Positions 18,395 to 28,493 are shown, counted from the first letter of the stretch. The stretch: DNA of 64,000 nt from Sphingobacteriales bacterium (GCA_016219985.1 JACRJO010000013.1:34679-98678), one strand, 5' to 3'. Made by a program: numbers and translations. Notes: generated from the letters alone by a model not told the origin.

Positions 18395-19508
18395 TTTCAG
18401 TACTTACGGATTTACAATTTACTGTATGTAATAACGAATCCGCCCCCTCCCGATTGTGCAGGGACCGGAAATAAAACTTGTCATAGTATTTGAGCAAAAT
18501 TTCGAAACTTTCACTGATTTTGCCCTCTTTTAGTAGCAAAATGGCCGTTTTTGCGTTCAAATGGCCTAATTTCTGGCTAATTCGCTCAATCGCAGAAACC
18601 AGGCTTTCGGGGTCTAACCGGCCATATTCCGGTACAATATGCTTTAGTCTTTCCTCAAAAGGGATGTCCAGGAACCAGACCGGGGAGCGCCGCATGTTTT
18701 TCCAGAGTTCGTTGGGCAGGTTCACCAGGCCGATCCGCTGAGATTCGTCTTCCAGCCAGATGGCTTGTGCCGGATACGAACTTTCGGGTGCCATCGACTC
18801 GTCCTGACATCCTGCCTGTCCGGCAGGCAGGATGACAACCTGCCTGTCCGGCAGGCAGGCTAACAACTGACAACTGAGAATATTTTCAAACATCTCCTGC
18901 GTCGGTTGCGGCGGCAGCCCGATATTGCCGAAGGCGGATCCTTTATGACCGGCGATGCTTTCGAGGTCGATCACCTTCTCCCCTTTTTCTTTTAAAACCG
19001 ACAATAATTCCGTTTTACCTGAGCCGGTAAACCCACCGAGAATTTTAAATGGGTAGGGTTGTTTAAAGCTATCCAGCACATGGTTCCGGAATTTTTTATA
19101 ACCGCCTGCAAGGGTAAACACTTTGAACCCGTAGAGATCGAGTAACCAGGATACGGCGCCGCTGCGCATCCCGCCTCTCCAGCAATAGACGAGAATAATC
19201 TTCGATTCATGGTTTGGGGGCTGTGTATCCTCCGCTGCCGGCTGCCGGCTGACAAGGGCCTCCACTTCTTCCACCATTTTCCGCATTTTCGGACCGAAGA
19301 AATCAAGCCCGATTTTTATGGCTTCTTCGCGGCTTCGCTGTTTGTAGGCGGTACCGACTTCTTTGCGTTCTTCATCAGTAAATAAAGGAAGAGAATGGGC
19401 GCCGGGAATATGGGCGTGTTTGTATTCACCGGGGGAACGGACATCGAAAACCGGGTATTGCTTTGCCAGTTCGAGAAAGGGTCCGATATGTATTCTTTCA
19501 GCGGCCAT
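18339..19508 (-). CDS. selU: tRNA 2-selenouridine synthase SelU/MnmH with an embedded repeat
   Basis: Replaces sulfur by selenium at wobble 2-thiouridine, using selenophosphate from SelD. 389 residues: rhodanese domain with VFDVRSPGEY and active-site Cys109 in YCWRGGMRS, then a P-loop domain (GGFTGSGKT, 158-166) and WLEDESQRIG. Between QPTQEMFENIL and IWLEDES, about 10 residues are expected, but ~35 are present, including CLPDRQ and ILPAGQAGC, encoded by palindromic repeats at 18808-18859. Reading frame is kept. Confidence 0.94.
   Translation of the reverse strand: MAAERIHIGPFLELAKQYPVFDVRSPGEYKHAHIPGAHSLPLFTDEERKEVGTAYKQRSREEAIKIGLDFFGPKMRKMVEEVEALVSRQPAAEDTQPPNHESKIILVYCWRGGMRSGAVSWLLDLYGFKVFTLAGGYKKFRNHVLDSFKQPYPFKILGGFTGSGKTELLSVLKEKGEKVIDLESIAGHKGSAFGNIGLPPQPTQEMFENILSCQLLACLPDRQVVILPAGQAGCQDESMAPESSYPAQAIWLEDESQRIGLVNLPNELWKNMRRSPVWFLDIPFEERLKHIVPEYGRLDPESLVSAIERISQKLGHLNAKTAILLLKEGKISESFEILLKYYDKFYFRSLHNREGADSLLHTVNCKSVSTENADLLLREIHPSLQKPLA
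18808..18834. repeat. CCTGCCTG-CAGGCAGG palindrome inside selU (copy 1)
   Basis: 27 bp; arms CATCCTGCCTG and CAGGCAGGATG around TCCGG. It encodes part of the extra segment of SelU, together with copy 2 a few bases away. Confidence 0.88.
18839..18859. repeat. CCTGCCTG-CAGGCAGG palindrome inside selU (copy 2)
   Basis: 21 bp; CCTGCCTG, TCCGG, CAGGCAGG. Follows copy 1 after 4 bp, and is itself next to CTAACAACTGACAACTG, a low-complexity word of intergenic character. Confidence 0.88.
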
Positions 19509-19556
19509 AAACCAGTGCGGAAATTAATAATAGCTCAAGGGATCGTCAAAAAATTA

Positions 19557-19587
19557 TAAAAAAAGCTGCCCGGTTAAAGAGCAGCTG
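19557..19587 (-). terminator. Intrinsic terminator after rho
   Basis: On the minus strand: stem AGCTGC/GCAGCT with an 11-nt loop, followed by a run of seven or more T. Lies 27 bp after the rho stop codon. Confidence 0.75.
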
Positions 19588-19613
19588 TATTCAATATAGT
19601 TCAGGCTGACTGA

Positions 19614-21239
19614 TTACCGGTTCATACTGGCCAGGAACTCTTCATTATCCTTGGTGCCCTTCATCCGGTTCTGCAGCTCACGCATGGCTTCTTCGGTGTT
19701 CATATCGGTGAGGTAAACACGGAGCAGGTTCATCCGCTGCAATACATCTCTTTCGAGAAGCAGGTCATCGCGGCGGGTGCTGGAAGCCACAATATCGATG
19801 GCCGGGAAGATCCGTTTGTTGGAAAGACGGCGGTCGAGCTGGAGTTCCATATTACCGGTACCCTTGAATTCCTCGAAGATCACTTCATCCATTTTACTTC
19901 CGGTATCCACCAGGGCGGTAGCGATGATGGTTAAGGAACCGCCGCCTTCAATTTTACGGGCTGCTCCAAAGAATTGTTTGGGTTTCTGCATCGCGTTGGC
20001 TTCCACACCACCCGATAATACTTTACCGGAAGCCGGCGCCACGGTATTGTGTGCGCGGGCCAGGCGGGTAATGGAATCCAGCAGGATCACCACATCATGC
20101 CCGCATTCCACGAGCCGTTTGGCTTTTTGCAGGGCGATCGTGGACACTTTTACGTGTTTTTCAGCAGGTTCATCGAAAGTGGAAGCGATCACTTCTCCTT
20201 TAATGCTGCGTTCCATATCGGTTACCTCTTCCGGGCGTTCATCCACCAGCACCACCATCAGGTAACACTCGGGGTGATTCGCCGCAATGGCATTGGCCAC
20301 GGCTTTCAGCAGCATGGTCTTACCGGTCTTGGGCTGCGCCACGATCAGACCGCGTTGTCCTTTACCGATGGGGGTAAAGAGATCCATGATCCGCGTGGAA
20401 TAATCGGATGCCGTGGTGAAGAGATTCAGTTTTTCGAAGGGGAACAAAGGGGTGAGGTAGTCAAAGGGGACCCGGTCGCGCACTTCTTCGGGACTCTTCC
20501 CGTTGATGGTATCCACTTTTAATAACGCAAAGTATTTTTCTCCTTCCTTCGGCGGACGAACGGCACCGTGCACGGTATCACCGGTCTTTAATCCGAATAA
20601 TTTGATCTGGGAGGGAGAAACATATACGTCATCCGGGGAGGATAAATAGTTGTAGTCAGAAGAGCGAAGGAAGCCATAGCCATCAGGCATCATTTCGAGC
20701 ACGCCTTCACCGAGGATCACCCCGTCAAACTCCACATTGAACTGTTGTTCCCGGCGGGGAGGATAAAACTTATTGCTGGCGGCACTGTTTTCCCCGGACT
20801 GCTGGCTGGCTTCATTCAGGATCGCCTGCGCCAGTTGTTCGGTTTTATTATCGACCTCCGTTTCTGCGTTTACCAGGGGTTCTTCTGTAATGGTTTCTTC
20901 AACCACGGGTTTTTCATCGGATTTTTTGCGGCCTTTTTTAACAGGGGCTTCTTTTTTTATGGGCATATTGGGTTTTTTAGGGGCGGGTTTTTCTTCTCCG
21001 CCGCTCTCTACTACGGCTTCTTCACTGCCGCCTGTACTGGTACTTGTTTTGACGATCCGTTTGCGTTTACCATCTTCAGAAGGTTTGGCTCCTTTGGCGC
21101 CGGCAATAGCCTGGCCATCAAGAATTTTATAAACGAGGTCCTGTTTACTCAGCTTTTTGGCGTTAGGGATTTTCAACTGGTCAGCAATGTCCAGCAGTTC
21201 AGGAACGAGCATGTCGTTCAGTTGGAGAATATCATACAT
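19614..21239 (-). CDS. rho: Transcription termination factor Rho
   Basis: Hexameric RNA helicase that ends transcription. 541 residues: N-terminal SAP-like segment ([22 protein letters not shown]), a ~110-residue Lys/Glu/Pro-rich linker typical of Bacteroidota, cold-shock RNA-binding domain ([21 protein letters not shown]), Walker A AQPKTGKT, Walker [18 protein letters not shown] and the Q-/R-loops ([19 protein letters not shown]). Single gene with its own terminator at 19557-19587. Confidence 0.98.
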   Translation of the reverse strand: MYDILQLNDMLVPELLDIADQLKIPNAKKLSKQDLVYKILDGQAIAGAKGAKPSEDGKRKRIVKTSTSTGGSEEAVVESGGEEKPAPKKPNMPIKKEAPVKKGRKKSDEKPVVEETITEEPLVNAETEVDNKTEQLAQAILNEASQQSGENSAASNKFYPPRREQQFNVEFDGVILGEGVLEMMPDGYGFLRSSDYNYLSSPDDVYVSPSQIKLFGLKTGDTVHGAVRPPKEGEKYFALLKVDTINGKSPEEVRDRVPFDYLTPLFPFEKLNLFTTASDYSTRIMDLFTPIGKGQRGLIVAQPKTGKTMLLKAVANAIAANHPECYLMVVLVDERPEEVTDMERSIKGEVIASTFDEPAEKHVKVSTIALQKAKRLVECGHDVVILLDSITRLARAHNTVAPASGKVLSGGVEANAMQKPKQFFGAARKIEGGGSLTIIATALVDTGSKMDEVIFEEFKGTGNMELQLDRRLSNKRIFPAIDIVASSTRRDDLLLERDVLQRMNLLRVYLTDMNTEEAMRELQNRMKGTKDNEEFLASMNR

Positions 21240-21534
21240 ATTAAAAACTTGAGGTTAGTCACAACTCGCGGTCACCAATCTTGGAATCTGAAAAATTTGA
21301 GTTTATGTTGAATGAAACAGGCAGGTAAATGATGAGCCAATTGCCTTGGGAGCTAAACTTATCGGCCTCTTTCCGCTGCAAGTATACAGCTAATTCGGGG
21401 AAAATCAAAAATTTTTGGCTGCGGGAGGCTGATTCCGGGCGCTTGAATCAACGCCGGCAGTCAGCAGAAAAACAAGGGTTTAGGGCAAAAAACCGAATTA
21501 GCGGAATCACTGCTGAATGCTGCTTTCCATGTTT

Positions 21535-21542
21535 TACCTTTG
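21535..21542 (+). promoter_or_regulatory. -7 promoter box for asnS
   Basis: TACCTTTG, 20 bp before the asnS ATG at 21563. It shows that the open frame upstream of 21563 (back to 21329) is not translated. Confidence 0.65.
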
Positions 21543-21562
21543 CCCCTCGCAAAACAGCTATT

Positions 21563-23005
21563 ATGTTCAACAAACGAATCAAGATCAAAGCGCTGCTGGC
21601 AGCGGAACCGGCCGGCCAGGAAGTAACCGTGATGGGATGGGTGCGGACCTTCCGCAACAACCAGTTTATTGCATTAAATGATGGCAGTACCAATAATAAT
21701 TTACAGGTAGTGCTGACATTGGGAGCTTTCCCGGATGAATTGTTGAAACGCATTACCACATCTGCTTCCCTGAAAGTTACGGGTACGGTTGTGCCGTCCC
21801 TGGGAAAGGGACAAAAAATGGATCTGAACGCCGCTGCGGTTGAAGTACTGGGTGACAGTGATGCGGAGAAATACCCGCTGCAGCCCAAGAAGCACAGCCT
21901 TGAGTTTTTACGGGAGAAAGCACACCTGCGATTCCGTACCAGCACATTTGGTTCGGTTTTCCGTGTACGCCATGCACTGGCTTTTGCCATACATAAGTTC
22001 TTCAATGAAAAAGGCTTTGTGTACATGCATACACCCATCATTACGGCCAGTGATGCGGAAGGCGCCGGGGAGATGTTCCGTGTTACAACTTTACCCATGG
22101 ACGGGACCGCTCCGAAAAATGAGGACGGCAGCATTAATTATAAGGAAGATTTTTTTGGCCGTAGCACCAATCTTACCGTAAGCGGGCAACTGGAAGGAGA
22201 GTTGGGGGCTACAGCATTTGGGGATATTTATACATTTGGTCCCACTTTCCGCGCCGAAAACAGCAATACCACCCGTCACCTGGCGGAATTCTGGATGATC
22301 GAACCGGAAATGGCCTTTTATGACCTCGAGGACAATATGAACCTGGCCGAAGAATTCATTAAATATATTATCCGGTATGCGATGGGCAATAACCGGGAAG
22401 ACCTTGAATTCCTGGCCACGCGGCTGGCGGATGAAGAAAAACAACTGCCCCAGGACAAACGCAGTGAAATGGGACTGATCGAAAAACTGGAGTTTGTACT
22501 GAATAATAATTTTGAACGCCTGACCTATACCGACGCGGTTACTATTCTCCGTGAGAGCAATCACAATAAGAAAAAGAAATTCCAGTACGAAGTGACCGGA
22601 TGGGGTATGGATCTGCAGAGTGAGCACGAACGCTACCTGGTGGAGAAACATTTTAAGAAACCGGTGATCCTGTACAATTACCCTGCTGCCATCAAGGCTT
22701 TTTATATGCGACAGAATGAAGACGGGAGAACCGTGGCAGCCATGGATATACTGGCCCCGGGAATCGGCGAGATCGTGGGCGGTTCACAGCGGGAAGAAAG
22801 ACAGGATAAACTGGAATCCAGGATGAAAGAGATCGGGATTCCTGCGGACGAACTCTGGTGGTACCTGGATACCCGGCGCTTCGGCACAGTACCGCATGCC
22901 GGTTTTGGGCTGGGTTTTGAGCGGATGGTACAGTTTGTAACGGGAATGACAAATATCCGGGATGTAATTGCATTTCCGAGGACGCCTGGAAGCGCGGAGT
23001 TTTAA
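21563..23005 (+). CDS. asnS: Asparaginyl-tRNA synthetase
   Basis: Charges tRNA-Asn; cytoplasmic class IIb enzyme. 480 residues from [14 protein letters not shown]-terminal OB-fold anticodon-binding domain ([21 protein letters not shown]), class II motif 2 ([28 protein letters not shown]) and motif 3 ([15 protein letters not shown]). Start selected because of the promoter box at 21535. Confidence 0.98.
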   Translation: MFNKRIKIKALLAAEPAGQEVTVMGWVRTFRNNQFIALNDGSTNNNLQVVLTLGAFPDELLKRITTSASLKVTGTVVPSLGKGQKMDLNAAAVEVLGDSDAEKYPLQPKKHSLEFLREKAHLRFRTSTFGSVFRVRHALAFAIHKFFNEKGFVYMHTPIITASDAEGAGEMFRVTTLPMDGTAPKNEDGSINYKEDFFGRSTNLTVSGQLEGELGATAFGDIYTFGPTFRAENSNTTRHLAEFWMIEPEMAFYDLEDNMNLAEEFIKYIIRYAMGNNREDLEFLATRLADEEKQLPQDKRSEMGLIEKLEFVLNNNFERLTYTDAVTILRESNHNKKKKFQYEVTGWGMDLQSEHERYLVEKHFKKPVILYNYPAAIKAFYMRQNEDGRTVAAMDILAPGIGEIVGGSQREERQDKLESRMKEIGIPADELWWYLDTRRFGTVPHAGFGLGFERMVQFVTGMTNIRDVIAFPRTPGSAEF

Positions 23006-23329
23006 GCTGTCCGCTGCCTGCTCTGATACTGATCCGATACTTCTTCGATATTTCTTCGCAAATTGTCGAAGCAATCCCGAACAAGCCTCGAAGGAAACTA
23101 GAACCACCCAGGGAAGGAGCTACGAGCTAATAGCTATGAGTTACAAGTGGCGAGCGGCAAATAGTACTGTACCTCGCCCCTCACCCCCTCGCCGCTCATG
23201 GCTCATCACCCACTCCTTCGGCCAGGGGTCTCCCTTTTGAAATCTTTAAAGCCGGGTGTAGGGTGTTATGGGGCCAGGTGATTCTTTCTTATATCTGCCG
23301 GCAGCCCAGTGATAATAAGTAAGACGTCA

Positions 23330-23397
23330 GGTCCCCGGGGCAATAGTTTGTTAAGGCCGGTTGCGGCTGGAGGAGGCCGGGCCAGGGAAGGGATCAT
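23330..23397 (+). repeat. 68-bp direct repeat, left copy
   Basis: Starts with AGGTCCCCGGGGCAAT and continues to GGTTGCGGCTGGAGGAGGCC; matches 23841-23908 at roughly four of five positions by eye. Flanks the transposase fragment on its left. Confidence 0.7.
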
Positions 23398-23573
23398 CCG
23401 GTAGAAGAAGGAATCGTGGAAAGACCGGAACACTATTTATACAGCAGTACCCGGGATTACCAGGCTGCTGATAAGGTGGGATTGCTAAAAGTAAATTTCC
23501 TGTAAGTAGAGGTTTTGACGGCCCTGAGCCGCAGGCTCAGGCCAGCCGTCTTAGATTTGTAATTTTCTTATTT

Positions 23574-23810
23574 TTAAGACGAGGAAAAGAACACCACGGA
23601 CACGGACAGCGAGGCTTTGATGTTAAGGAATGCCGGACAGAGAAATTCATAATGCAAAAACTGGCCTACATTCATAATAACCCCTGTTCGGGTAAATGGA
23701 TGCTGGCGCCAGATATATTGCAATACCCGTACAGCTCGGCTGGGTTCTATATCAGTGGTAAACAAGGGAAGTATTGCGTAAAAGATTACCGGGAATTTCT
23801 GAAATTTTAG
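23574..23810 (+). pseudogene. Remnant of a REP-associated tyrosine (Y1/IS200-like) transposase
   Basis: An open frame without start gives, up to the TAG at 23808, FDVKECRTEKFIMQKLAYIH, NNPCSGKWMLAPDILQYPYS, SAGFYISGKQGKYCVKDYRE. 'QKL.YIHnNPcsGKW...y.ySSA.fY..g..g.Y.v..y' is the C-terminal pattern of Bacteroidota RAYT-type transposases. The catalytic HUH motif and Tyr, which lie upstream in the family, are absent here. Flanked by the 68-bp direct repeats. Confidence 0.78.
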
Positions 23811-23840
23811 GAATGAGTATTATAGGGCGCCACAAGCTAT

Positions 23841-23908
23841 GGATCCCGGGGCAATTGTTTGTCAGGGCTGGTTGCGGTTGGAGGAGACCCGTCGGGAAAG
23901 GAAATGAT
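23841..23908 (+). repeat. 68-bp direct repeat, right copy
   Basis: Starts GGATCCCGGGGCAATTG and contains GGTTGCGGTTGGAGGAGACC. A shorter relative lies at 28557-28598. Confidence 0.7.
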
Positions 23909-24272
23909 AAAGAATTAATCCCGACTGTTTGCAGAAGTGATTTTTATATTTATCTTAGTATAGATTCGCCCACACTATTAATTTGGGTGATACCTTATCC
24001 CTGAAGAAAAGTTACTACCTGATATGAACAAAAAAACGTAGTGCTCTGTTTAGTTAGTCTTTTCTTTTGATTCACGGTTGATGATTCTCATTAACTGAAA
24101 ATTTTGGCAATAGACAAATATCTATGAATCGTACCCGTTTACTCCGATATGTATATTTTACCGGCAAGACAGAAGTTATGACCAGGCTTACAGTACTCAG
24201 GCATTCCAACCTGGTATGATTGCCATGTTATTTCATAATCCAAAAATTCTATCATTAAAAAATAAAACCATC

Positions 24273-24983
24273 ATGAAACTCTCTACCAAATTAAAAAACG
24301 GAATCCTGATCGTTGCAGCGCTATTTGGAACAGTCATTGCTGGTGCGCAAAGTGGTAATGTGGGTATCGGCACCAATACACCAAACAGCAATGCTGCTCT
24401 TGAGTTGGCAGCCACCAACAAAGGTTTTTTGCCGAACCGTGTATCACTATCAGCTACCAATTCCCCGCTTCCGCTGACTGCACATATAGAGGGTATGTTG
24501 GTATATAATACTGCTACTGCAGGCACTTCACCGGTTAATGTATACCCTGGCTGGTATTATAACGATGGTACGCAATGGGTGCGGCTGGCAAGTAATAATT
24601 TTGGTAATACCAAAATATTTGCTACGGGCACTTTTACCTGTCCTTATAATGGGGGGGCGGGCGGCACCGGTTTCGCTACAGGTTTAAGCATCGCTATACC
24701 TTCTGATGGATGGTATTATATCGAATCCGGACTCACCATCGGATCCGATTGCAACGATTATTGGATGTATATTAATACACCATCTGGTGCTGCTGATATC
24801 TGGCGGGTTTATTGTTCAGTTGCTGCCAATTCTCTTTATGTTCCGCGGGAGCAATCCCGCATGTTATTTCTCACCGCAGGTAGTTATCCTATTTTAGCTG
24901 GTAAAAGTAATCTTGTTGTTCCTACGCAATGTAATATTGGTAACCCAGTGGTGTATGTATCTGCAGTTAAAATTCAGAATTAG
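24273..24983 (+). CDS. Secreted surface protein with GIGTNTP motif
   Basis: 236 residues from MKLSTKLKNG; the frame extends 19 residues further but the signal peptide (ILIVAALFGTVIAGAQ) fits this start. After cleavage comes SGNVGIGTNTPNSNAALELA, a motif found at the N-terminus of many Bacteroidota surface proteins, then beta-rich sequence with repeated Trp-Tyr (PGWYYNDGTQWVRLA) and an all-beta C-terminal half. Could be a trimeric or adhesin-like protein; function unknown. First of four secreted genes in this block. Confidence 0.82.
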   Translation: MKLSTKLKNGILIVAALFGTVIAGAQSGNVGIGTNTPNSNAALELAATNKGFLPNRVSLSATNSPLPLTAHIEGMLVYNTATAGTSPVNVYPGWYYNDGTQWVRLASNNFGNTKIFATGTFTCPYNGGAGGTGFATGLSIAIPSDGWYYIESGLTIGSDCNDYWMYINTPSGAADIWRVYCSVAANSLYVPREQSRMLFLTAGSYPILAGKSNLVVPTQCNIGNPVVYVSAVKIQN

Positions 24984-25057
24984 GCATGTTTTTCAGATAC
25001 ACATAATGTGCTATTCATGAGATGATCAATTCTCAAAACAGAAATCAATGCTACTCC

Positions 25058-25957
25058 ATGAAAAAATTTATCCCAACCATTTTCTTAATCACAGCTATGT
25101 ATAGCACTGGCTATACACAAACAGGAAATACTGGTATTGGCACTTCAACACCCGGTTCAAAACTCACCGTGAATGGTTCACTGGCTGCCAATTACCGGTC
25201 AGAGGCAGCCACCACTGCCACAATTGGAGCTAATGACTTTTATGTAGTATGGAATGCTGGTGCTAACGGCACCCTTACATTACCGGCCGCTATCAGTGGC
25301 TCTGGCAATTACAAAGGCCGACTTTATTATATCAAGAATACCACGGCTTCTTTTAACCTGGTGCTTGCCGCTAATGGAAGTGAATTAATTGACGGAAATC
25401 CCGGCATTTCCATCCCTTCAGGTTATGGAGTGAATATTGTGAACACCGGTGCTACCAGTGGCACCACCTGGGAAGTAGTTTCATTCATAAGCGCTTCTAT
25501 TCCTCAATTCCACACCTCCTCCGTGGTTGCAGGTGCCGGTTCTGTTACCCTTACCGGGACGACTAGCACCGCAGATGTATTACCGGGTATGAGCTTGTCT
25601 GTGAATAACCCCACAGATCAATCCCTCAATTATCTAATCAATTGCAACATTGCATTCGATGCCGGCGCAGCAACACCTTTGAATGGTGCAATTAATATGT
25701 ATATACACATGATCCCTTACATTTATGTTGATGGTGTGGCCACCAGCTTCAGGAGTTTTATTGAATCAGAACCCACCAGGATTAGCGGTGGCACGGAAGC
25801 ATCTTCCAACTTCATAGGCACGATCAATGGTACGGTTTCGCTTGCTCCGGGCAATCATACAATTGAAGTGCGATATATCATATCATCTTTCAGTAACCTG
25901 TCCACTTATACTATAAACCAGGCGGGTGGCTCGATCACCGCCACTACGATTTACTAA
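25058..25957 (+). CDS. Secreted surface protein with GIGTSTPGSKLTVNGS motif (1)
   Basis: 299 residues from MKKFIPTIF, signal peptide ending near YTQ. The N-terminus TGNTGIGTSTPGSKLTVNGS is shared nearly word for word with the next gene, followed by a shared DFYVVWN...LTLPAA...GRLYYIKNT...LIDGN segment. The C-terminal half differs and ends NHTIEVRYIISSFSN. The two genes are tandem paralogues in their N-terminal ~150 residues. No enzyme motif seen. Confidence 0.83.
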   Translation: MKKFIPTIFLITAMYSTGYTQTGNTGIGTSTPGSKLTVNGSLAANYRSEAATTATIGANDFYVVWNAGANGTLTLPAAISGSGNYKGRLYYIKNTTASFNLVLAANGSELIDGNPGISIPSGYGVNIVNTGATSGTTWEVVSFISASIPQFHTSSVVAGAGSVTLTGTTSTADVLPGMSLSVNNPTDQSLNYLINCNIAFDAGAATPLNGAINMYIHMIPYIYVDGVATSFRSFIESEPTRISGGTEASSNFIGTINGTVSLAPGNHTIEVRYIISSFSNLSTYTINQAGGSITATTIY

Positions 25958-26006
25958 ACCTAAACTCACATCCTTAATAAACTTGAGCAATCCTAAAACA
26001 AATGCA

Positions 26007-26861
26007 ATGAAACAAATCTACCAACTTCTTTTCATGACAGTAATCAGCAGCATTGCTAATGCCCAGGCAGGAAATACAGGACTTGGCACTTCCACACCCG
26101 GAAGCAAACTCACTGTCAATGGCTCTTTCGGCGCTGCCTATGCGGCAATTACTGTTACTACTTACGCAGCAGGTGAAAATGATTTTTATATAGTGTGGAA
26201 TGGAGCTGCTGCGGGCACCATCACCTTGCCGCCCTCAACAAGCGGACCTGACAGAGTTGGCAGGTTGTACTTTTTCAAAAACACTTCTGATACATACAAC
26301 CTCACCATTGATGCAGATGGTATTGAACTTATAGACAACAGCCAGACCATCATTATTCATTCGGGTGAAACAGCCTTGCTGGTAAAGACAAGCGTTAACA
26401 ATGCAACAGGTGCTACCTGGGAGATAGTGCAAATAGCAAAAACACAATCTCCCTATTACCTCGCAGTAGCAGGCGGATCACAAAACTTCGCCGATGGATC
26501 TAATACTCAATCTGATTTTACGGCACTGGAATACAGTACCAATGCAGGTGCAGATTTTAACCTGGGCACAAATGTTTGGACCTGCCCGCAAACCGGCACC
26601 TACCGGATATATGTGGAAGGCCAGGGCTCCCCAACTGTTCCCGGAAATCAGAGCCACGCCGGTTTTTCCATATTAAATAATGGCACCCCTCTCACGACTC
26701 AATATTTCTATGTATCCACAGGTCCCTTCAGCAGTGGCGCGGTAACCCATATCGTTAATCTTGCAGTTGGTGATCAGATCACTGTTAATGTGATCATGTG
26801 TCTCGGTTGCGGTACCGGCATGAATTCTACCAGACGAAGGCTGGAGATTACACGATTGTAA
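26007..26861 (+). CDS. Secreted surface protein with GLGTSTPGSKLTVNGS motif (2), C1q/TNF-like C-terminus
   Basis: 284 residues from MKQIYQLLF; a longer frame starts at 25926, inside the previous gene, and lacks a signal. The N-terminal part parallels the preceding gene. The last ~120 residues (NVWTCPQTGTYRIYVEGQGS ... HIVNLAVGDQITVNVIM) follow a C1q-like jelly-roll pattern, often used as a trimeric head. Assignment of that fold is inference from pattern only. Confidence 0.82.
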   Translation: MKQIYQLLFMTVISSIANAQAGNTGLGTSTPGSKLTVNGSFGAAYAAITVTTYAAGENDFYIVWNGAAAGTITLPPSTSGPDRVGRLYFFKNTSDTYNLTIDADGIELIDNSQTIIIHSGETALLVKTSVNNATGATWEIVQIAKTQSPYYLAVAGGSQNFADGSNTQSDFTALEYSTNAGADFNLGTNVWTCPQTGTYRIYVEGQGSPTVPGNQSHAGFSILNNGTPLTTQYFYVSTGPFSSGAVTHIVNLAVGDQITVNVIMCLGCGTGMNSTRRRLEITRL

Positions 26862-26903
26862 TTGACATTGTAATAAACAATGATTAAATAAAAAATATAT
26901 CTC

Positions 26904-28418
26904 ATGAAAAAAATCCTATTCGTCCTCACAACAATACTTGTGTCTGTCACCACTATACGTGCCCAATTCTATAACGATGGACTGGTGACCAACGATGGTG
27001 ACCTGATCAGTGATTGGCAAACGCAATGGTTTAGTTCAACCAATGGGGTCTTCAATGGTAGAAACAACGGTGTATTTGACCATCTGGGTCCTTCGTTGCA
27101 AACCTTTATCAATAACGGAGTGTATAATGCCACAGCCGGTCACACTGATCAATTTCTGGGCCCGCTCGGTGCTACCGGTGCTCAGGAAATCGGTGGTAGT
27201 GCGAGACCATTTTTTTTCAACCTGATTTTAAATAATGGAGCTATTGATCAGATCAATATCACTAATACCGATGGAGCCAACGTAAGAAATACCGCTACAT
27301 TCAGCAATGGTATCACGACTACTATTCGTAACAATCATCAAACAGGTGCGCTTCGTTTTGAAAACGGTGCAGGTTATTCCGGTGGTAATAGCGATGCACA
27401 ACATGTAAATGGCTATGTGAGCAAAATAGGCAATGATGCCTTTGTATATCCTGTTGGCAGTGGCACTGATATACGCACGGTGAGCATGAATGTACCTGCA
27501 ATTGCCAGCGAAATCAGCACTGCCTGGTTTGCAGGCGATCCTTCAAGCATTTCCGATCCTTCGGACGTAGCCACACATTCCATCAATGCAGTGCAAAGTC
27601 CTGTTACATCGGTTAGCCCCGTTGGCTTTTGGGATTGGATACTTGTATCAGGCGACGACGACAACCTGGGTGTAACAGTTTCCATACCCAATATGAGTTC
27701 ATTTGCCACAACCTCAAGTTTGCGACTGGTAGGTTGGAACGGTACAGCATGGATCGACCTTAGTGGCGGCGCCACTGCCAGTGGTAATACGGAGAACAGT
27801 ACACTGAGTGGAATTATCCCTCCGGGTGTCAACATCACAGCCCTTGCTATCGGGAGCATCAATTTTGTTTTGCCCTTGCAATGGCAATCATTTACTGCTG
27901 AGATAAAGGATGGTTGTGTGGTGCAGCTCGATTGGACTACTAGCAGTGAAGAACATACTGCTTATTTTGAAGTACAGCAGAGCACCAATGGGACTAATTT
28001 CAATTCTATTACAAGAATAACTGCAGCGGGATATTCGAGCCAGTCAAAAAATTACCAGGCTGTTGACAGAAATGCATCGTTTGGTACCAACTATTATCGT
28101 ATTAAGCAGGTTGACGCAGATGGAAGATCAACTTACAGTGGGGAACGTCTTATAATCATCAATTGCAGCGGAAGACAGGCCGTACTGGTTTACCCGACCC
28201 TTACTCAAGGAACGGTAATCGTGCAATTGCCACAGGGTAATGATGAGGTATTGATAAAGGTGATGAATGCAAATGGGCAGTTGGTACCGGTGCGGGTACA
28301 GGGTACAACACGGTATCGTTATTTGTCGATGGATGCTTTGCCTGCCGGTGTTTACCTGGTGCAGGTAAGCAATAATAAAACAAATGAGCAGATCACTTAT
28401 AAAGTGATTGTACAATAG
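26904..28418 (+). CDS. T9SS-exported cell-surface protein
   Basis: 504 residues: signal peptide (LFVLTTILVSVTTIRAQ), a beta-rich N-terminal part rich in Asn, Gly and Thr, a fibronectin-like stretch (LDWTTSSEEHTAYFEVQQSTNGTNFNSI ... NYYRIKQVDADGRSTYS), and a C-terminal sorting domain (VYPTLTQGTVIVQLPQ ... LPAGVYLVQVSNNK ... YKVIVQ). That tail sends proteins through the type IX secretion system to the cell surface. Follows the three small surface-protein genes, 42 bp after the last; probably one functional group. Confidence 0.9.
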   Translation: MKKILFVLTTILVSVTTIRAQFYNDGLVTNDGDLISDWQTQWFSSTNGVFNGRNNGVFDHLGPSLQTFINNGVYNATAGHTDQFLGPLGATGAQEIGGSARPFFFNLILNNGAIDQINITNTDGANVRNTATFSNGITTTIRNNHQTGALRFENGAGYSGGNSDAQHVNGYVSKIGNDAFVYPVGSGTDIRTVSMNVPAIASEISTAWFAGDPSSISDPSDVATHSINAVQSPVTSVSPVGFWDWILVSGDDDNLGVTVSIPNMSSFATTSSLRLVGWNGTAWIDLSGGATASGNTENSTLSGIIPPGVNITALAIGSINFVLPLQWQSFTAEIKDGCVVQLDWTTSSEEHTAYFEVQQSTNGTNFNSITRITAAGYSSQSKNYQAVDRNASFGTNYYRIKQVDADGRSTYSGERLIIINCSGRQAVLVYPTLTQGTVIVQLPQGNDEVLIKVMNANGQLVPVRVQGTTRYRYLSMDALPAGVYLVQVSNNKTNEQITYKVIVQ

Positions 28419-28448
28419 CATCAGAATTTCGGTAGGAAGAATAATATT

Positions 28449-28493
28449 AAAGCCCTGGTCCTGTATTTGACGAAGGACGGGCTTTTTAATTTT
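28449..28493 (+). terminator. Intrinsic terminator of the surface-protein cluster
   Basis: Hairpin AAGCCCTGGTCCT...AGGACGGGCTT followed by TTTTTAATTTT, 30 bp after the stop of the T9SS gene. Confidence 0.75.

Larger units (their letters stand above)
23006..24272. other. 1.27-kb non-coding region with repeats and a transposase remnant
   Basis: No intact gene. Contains a repeat half at 23213-23256 (related to 28499-28542), two 68-bp direct repeats (23330-23397 and 23841-23908), a CCTGAGCC/GGCTCAGG hairpin near 23523-23540, and the transposase fragment 23574-23810. The last 350 bp are AT-rich and lead into the 24273 gene; I see no convincing gene there. Confidence 0.7.

Noticed and set aside
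21329..21562. N-terminal extension of asnS
   Set aside because: A -7 promoter box at 21535 lies inside it and the peptide has no AsnRS features.
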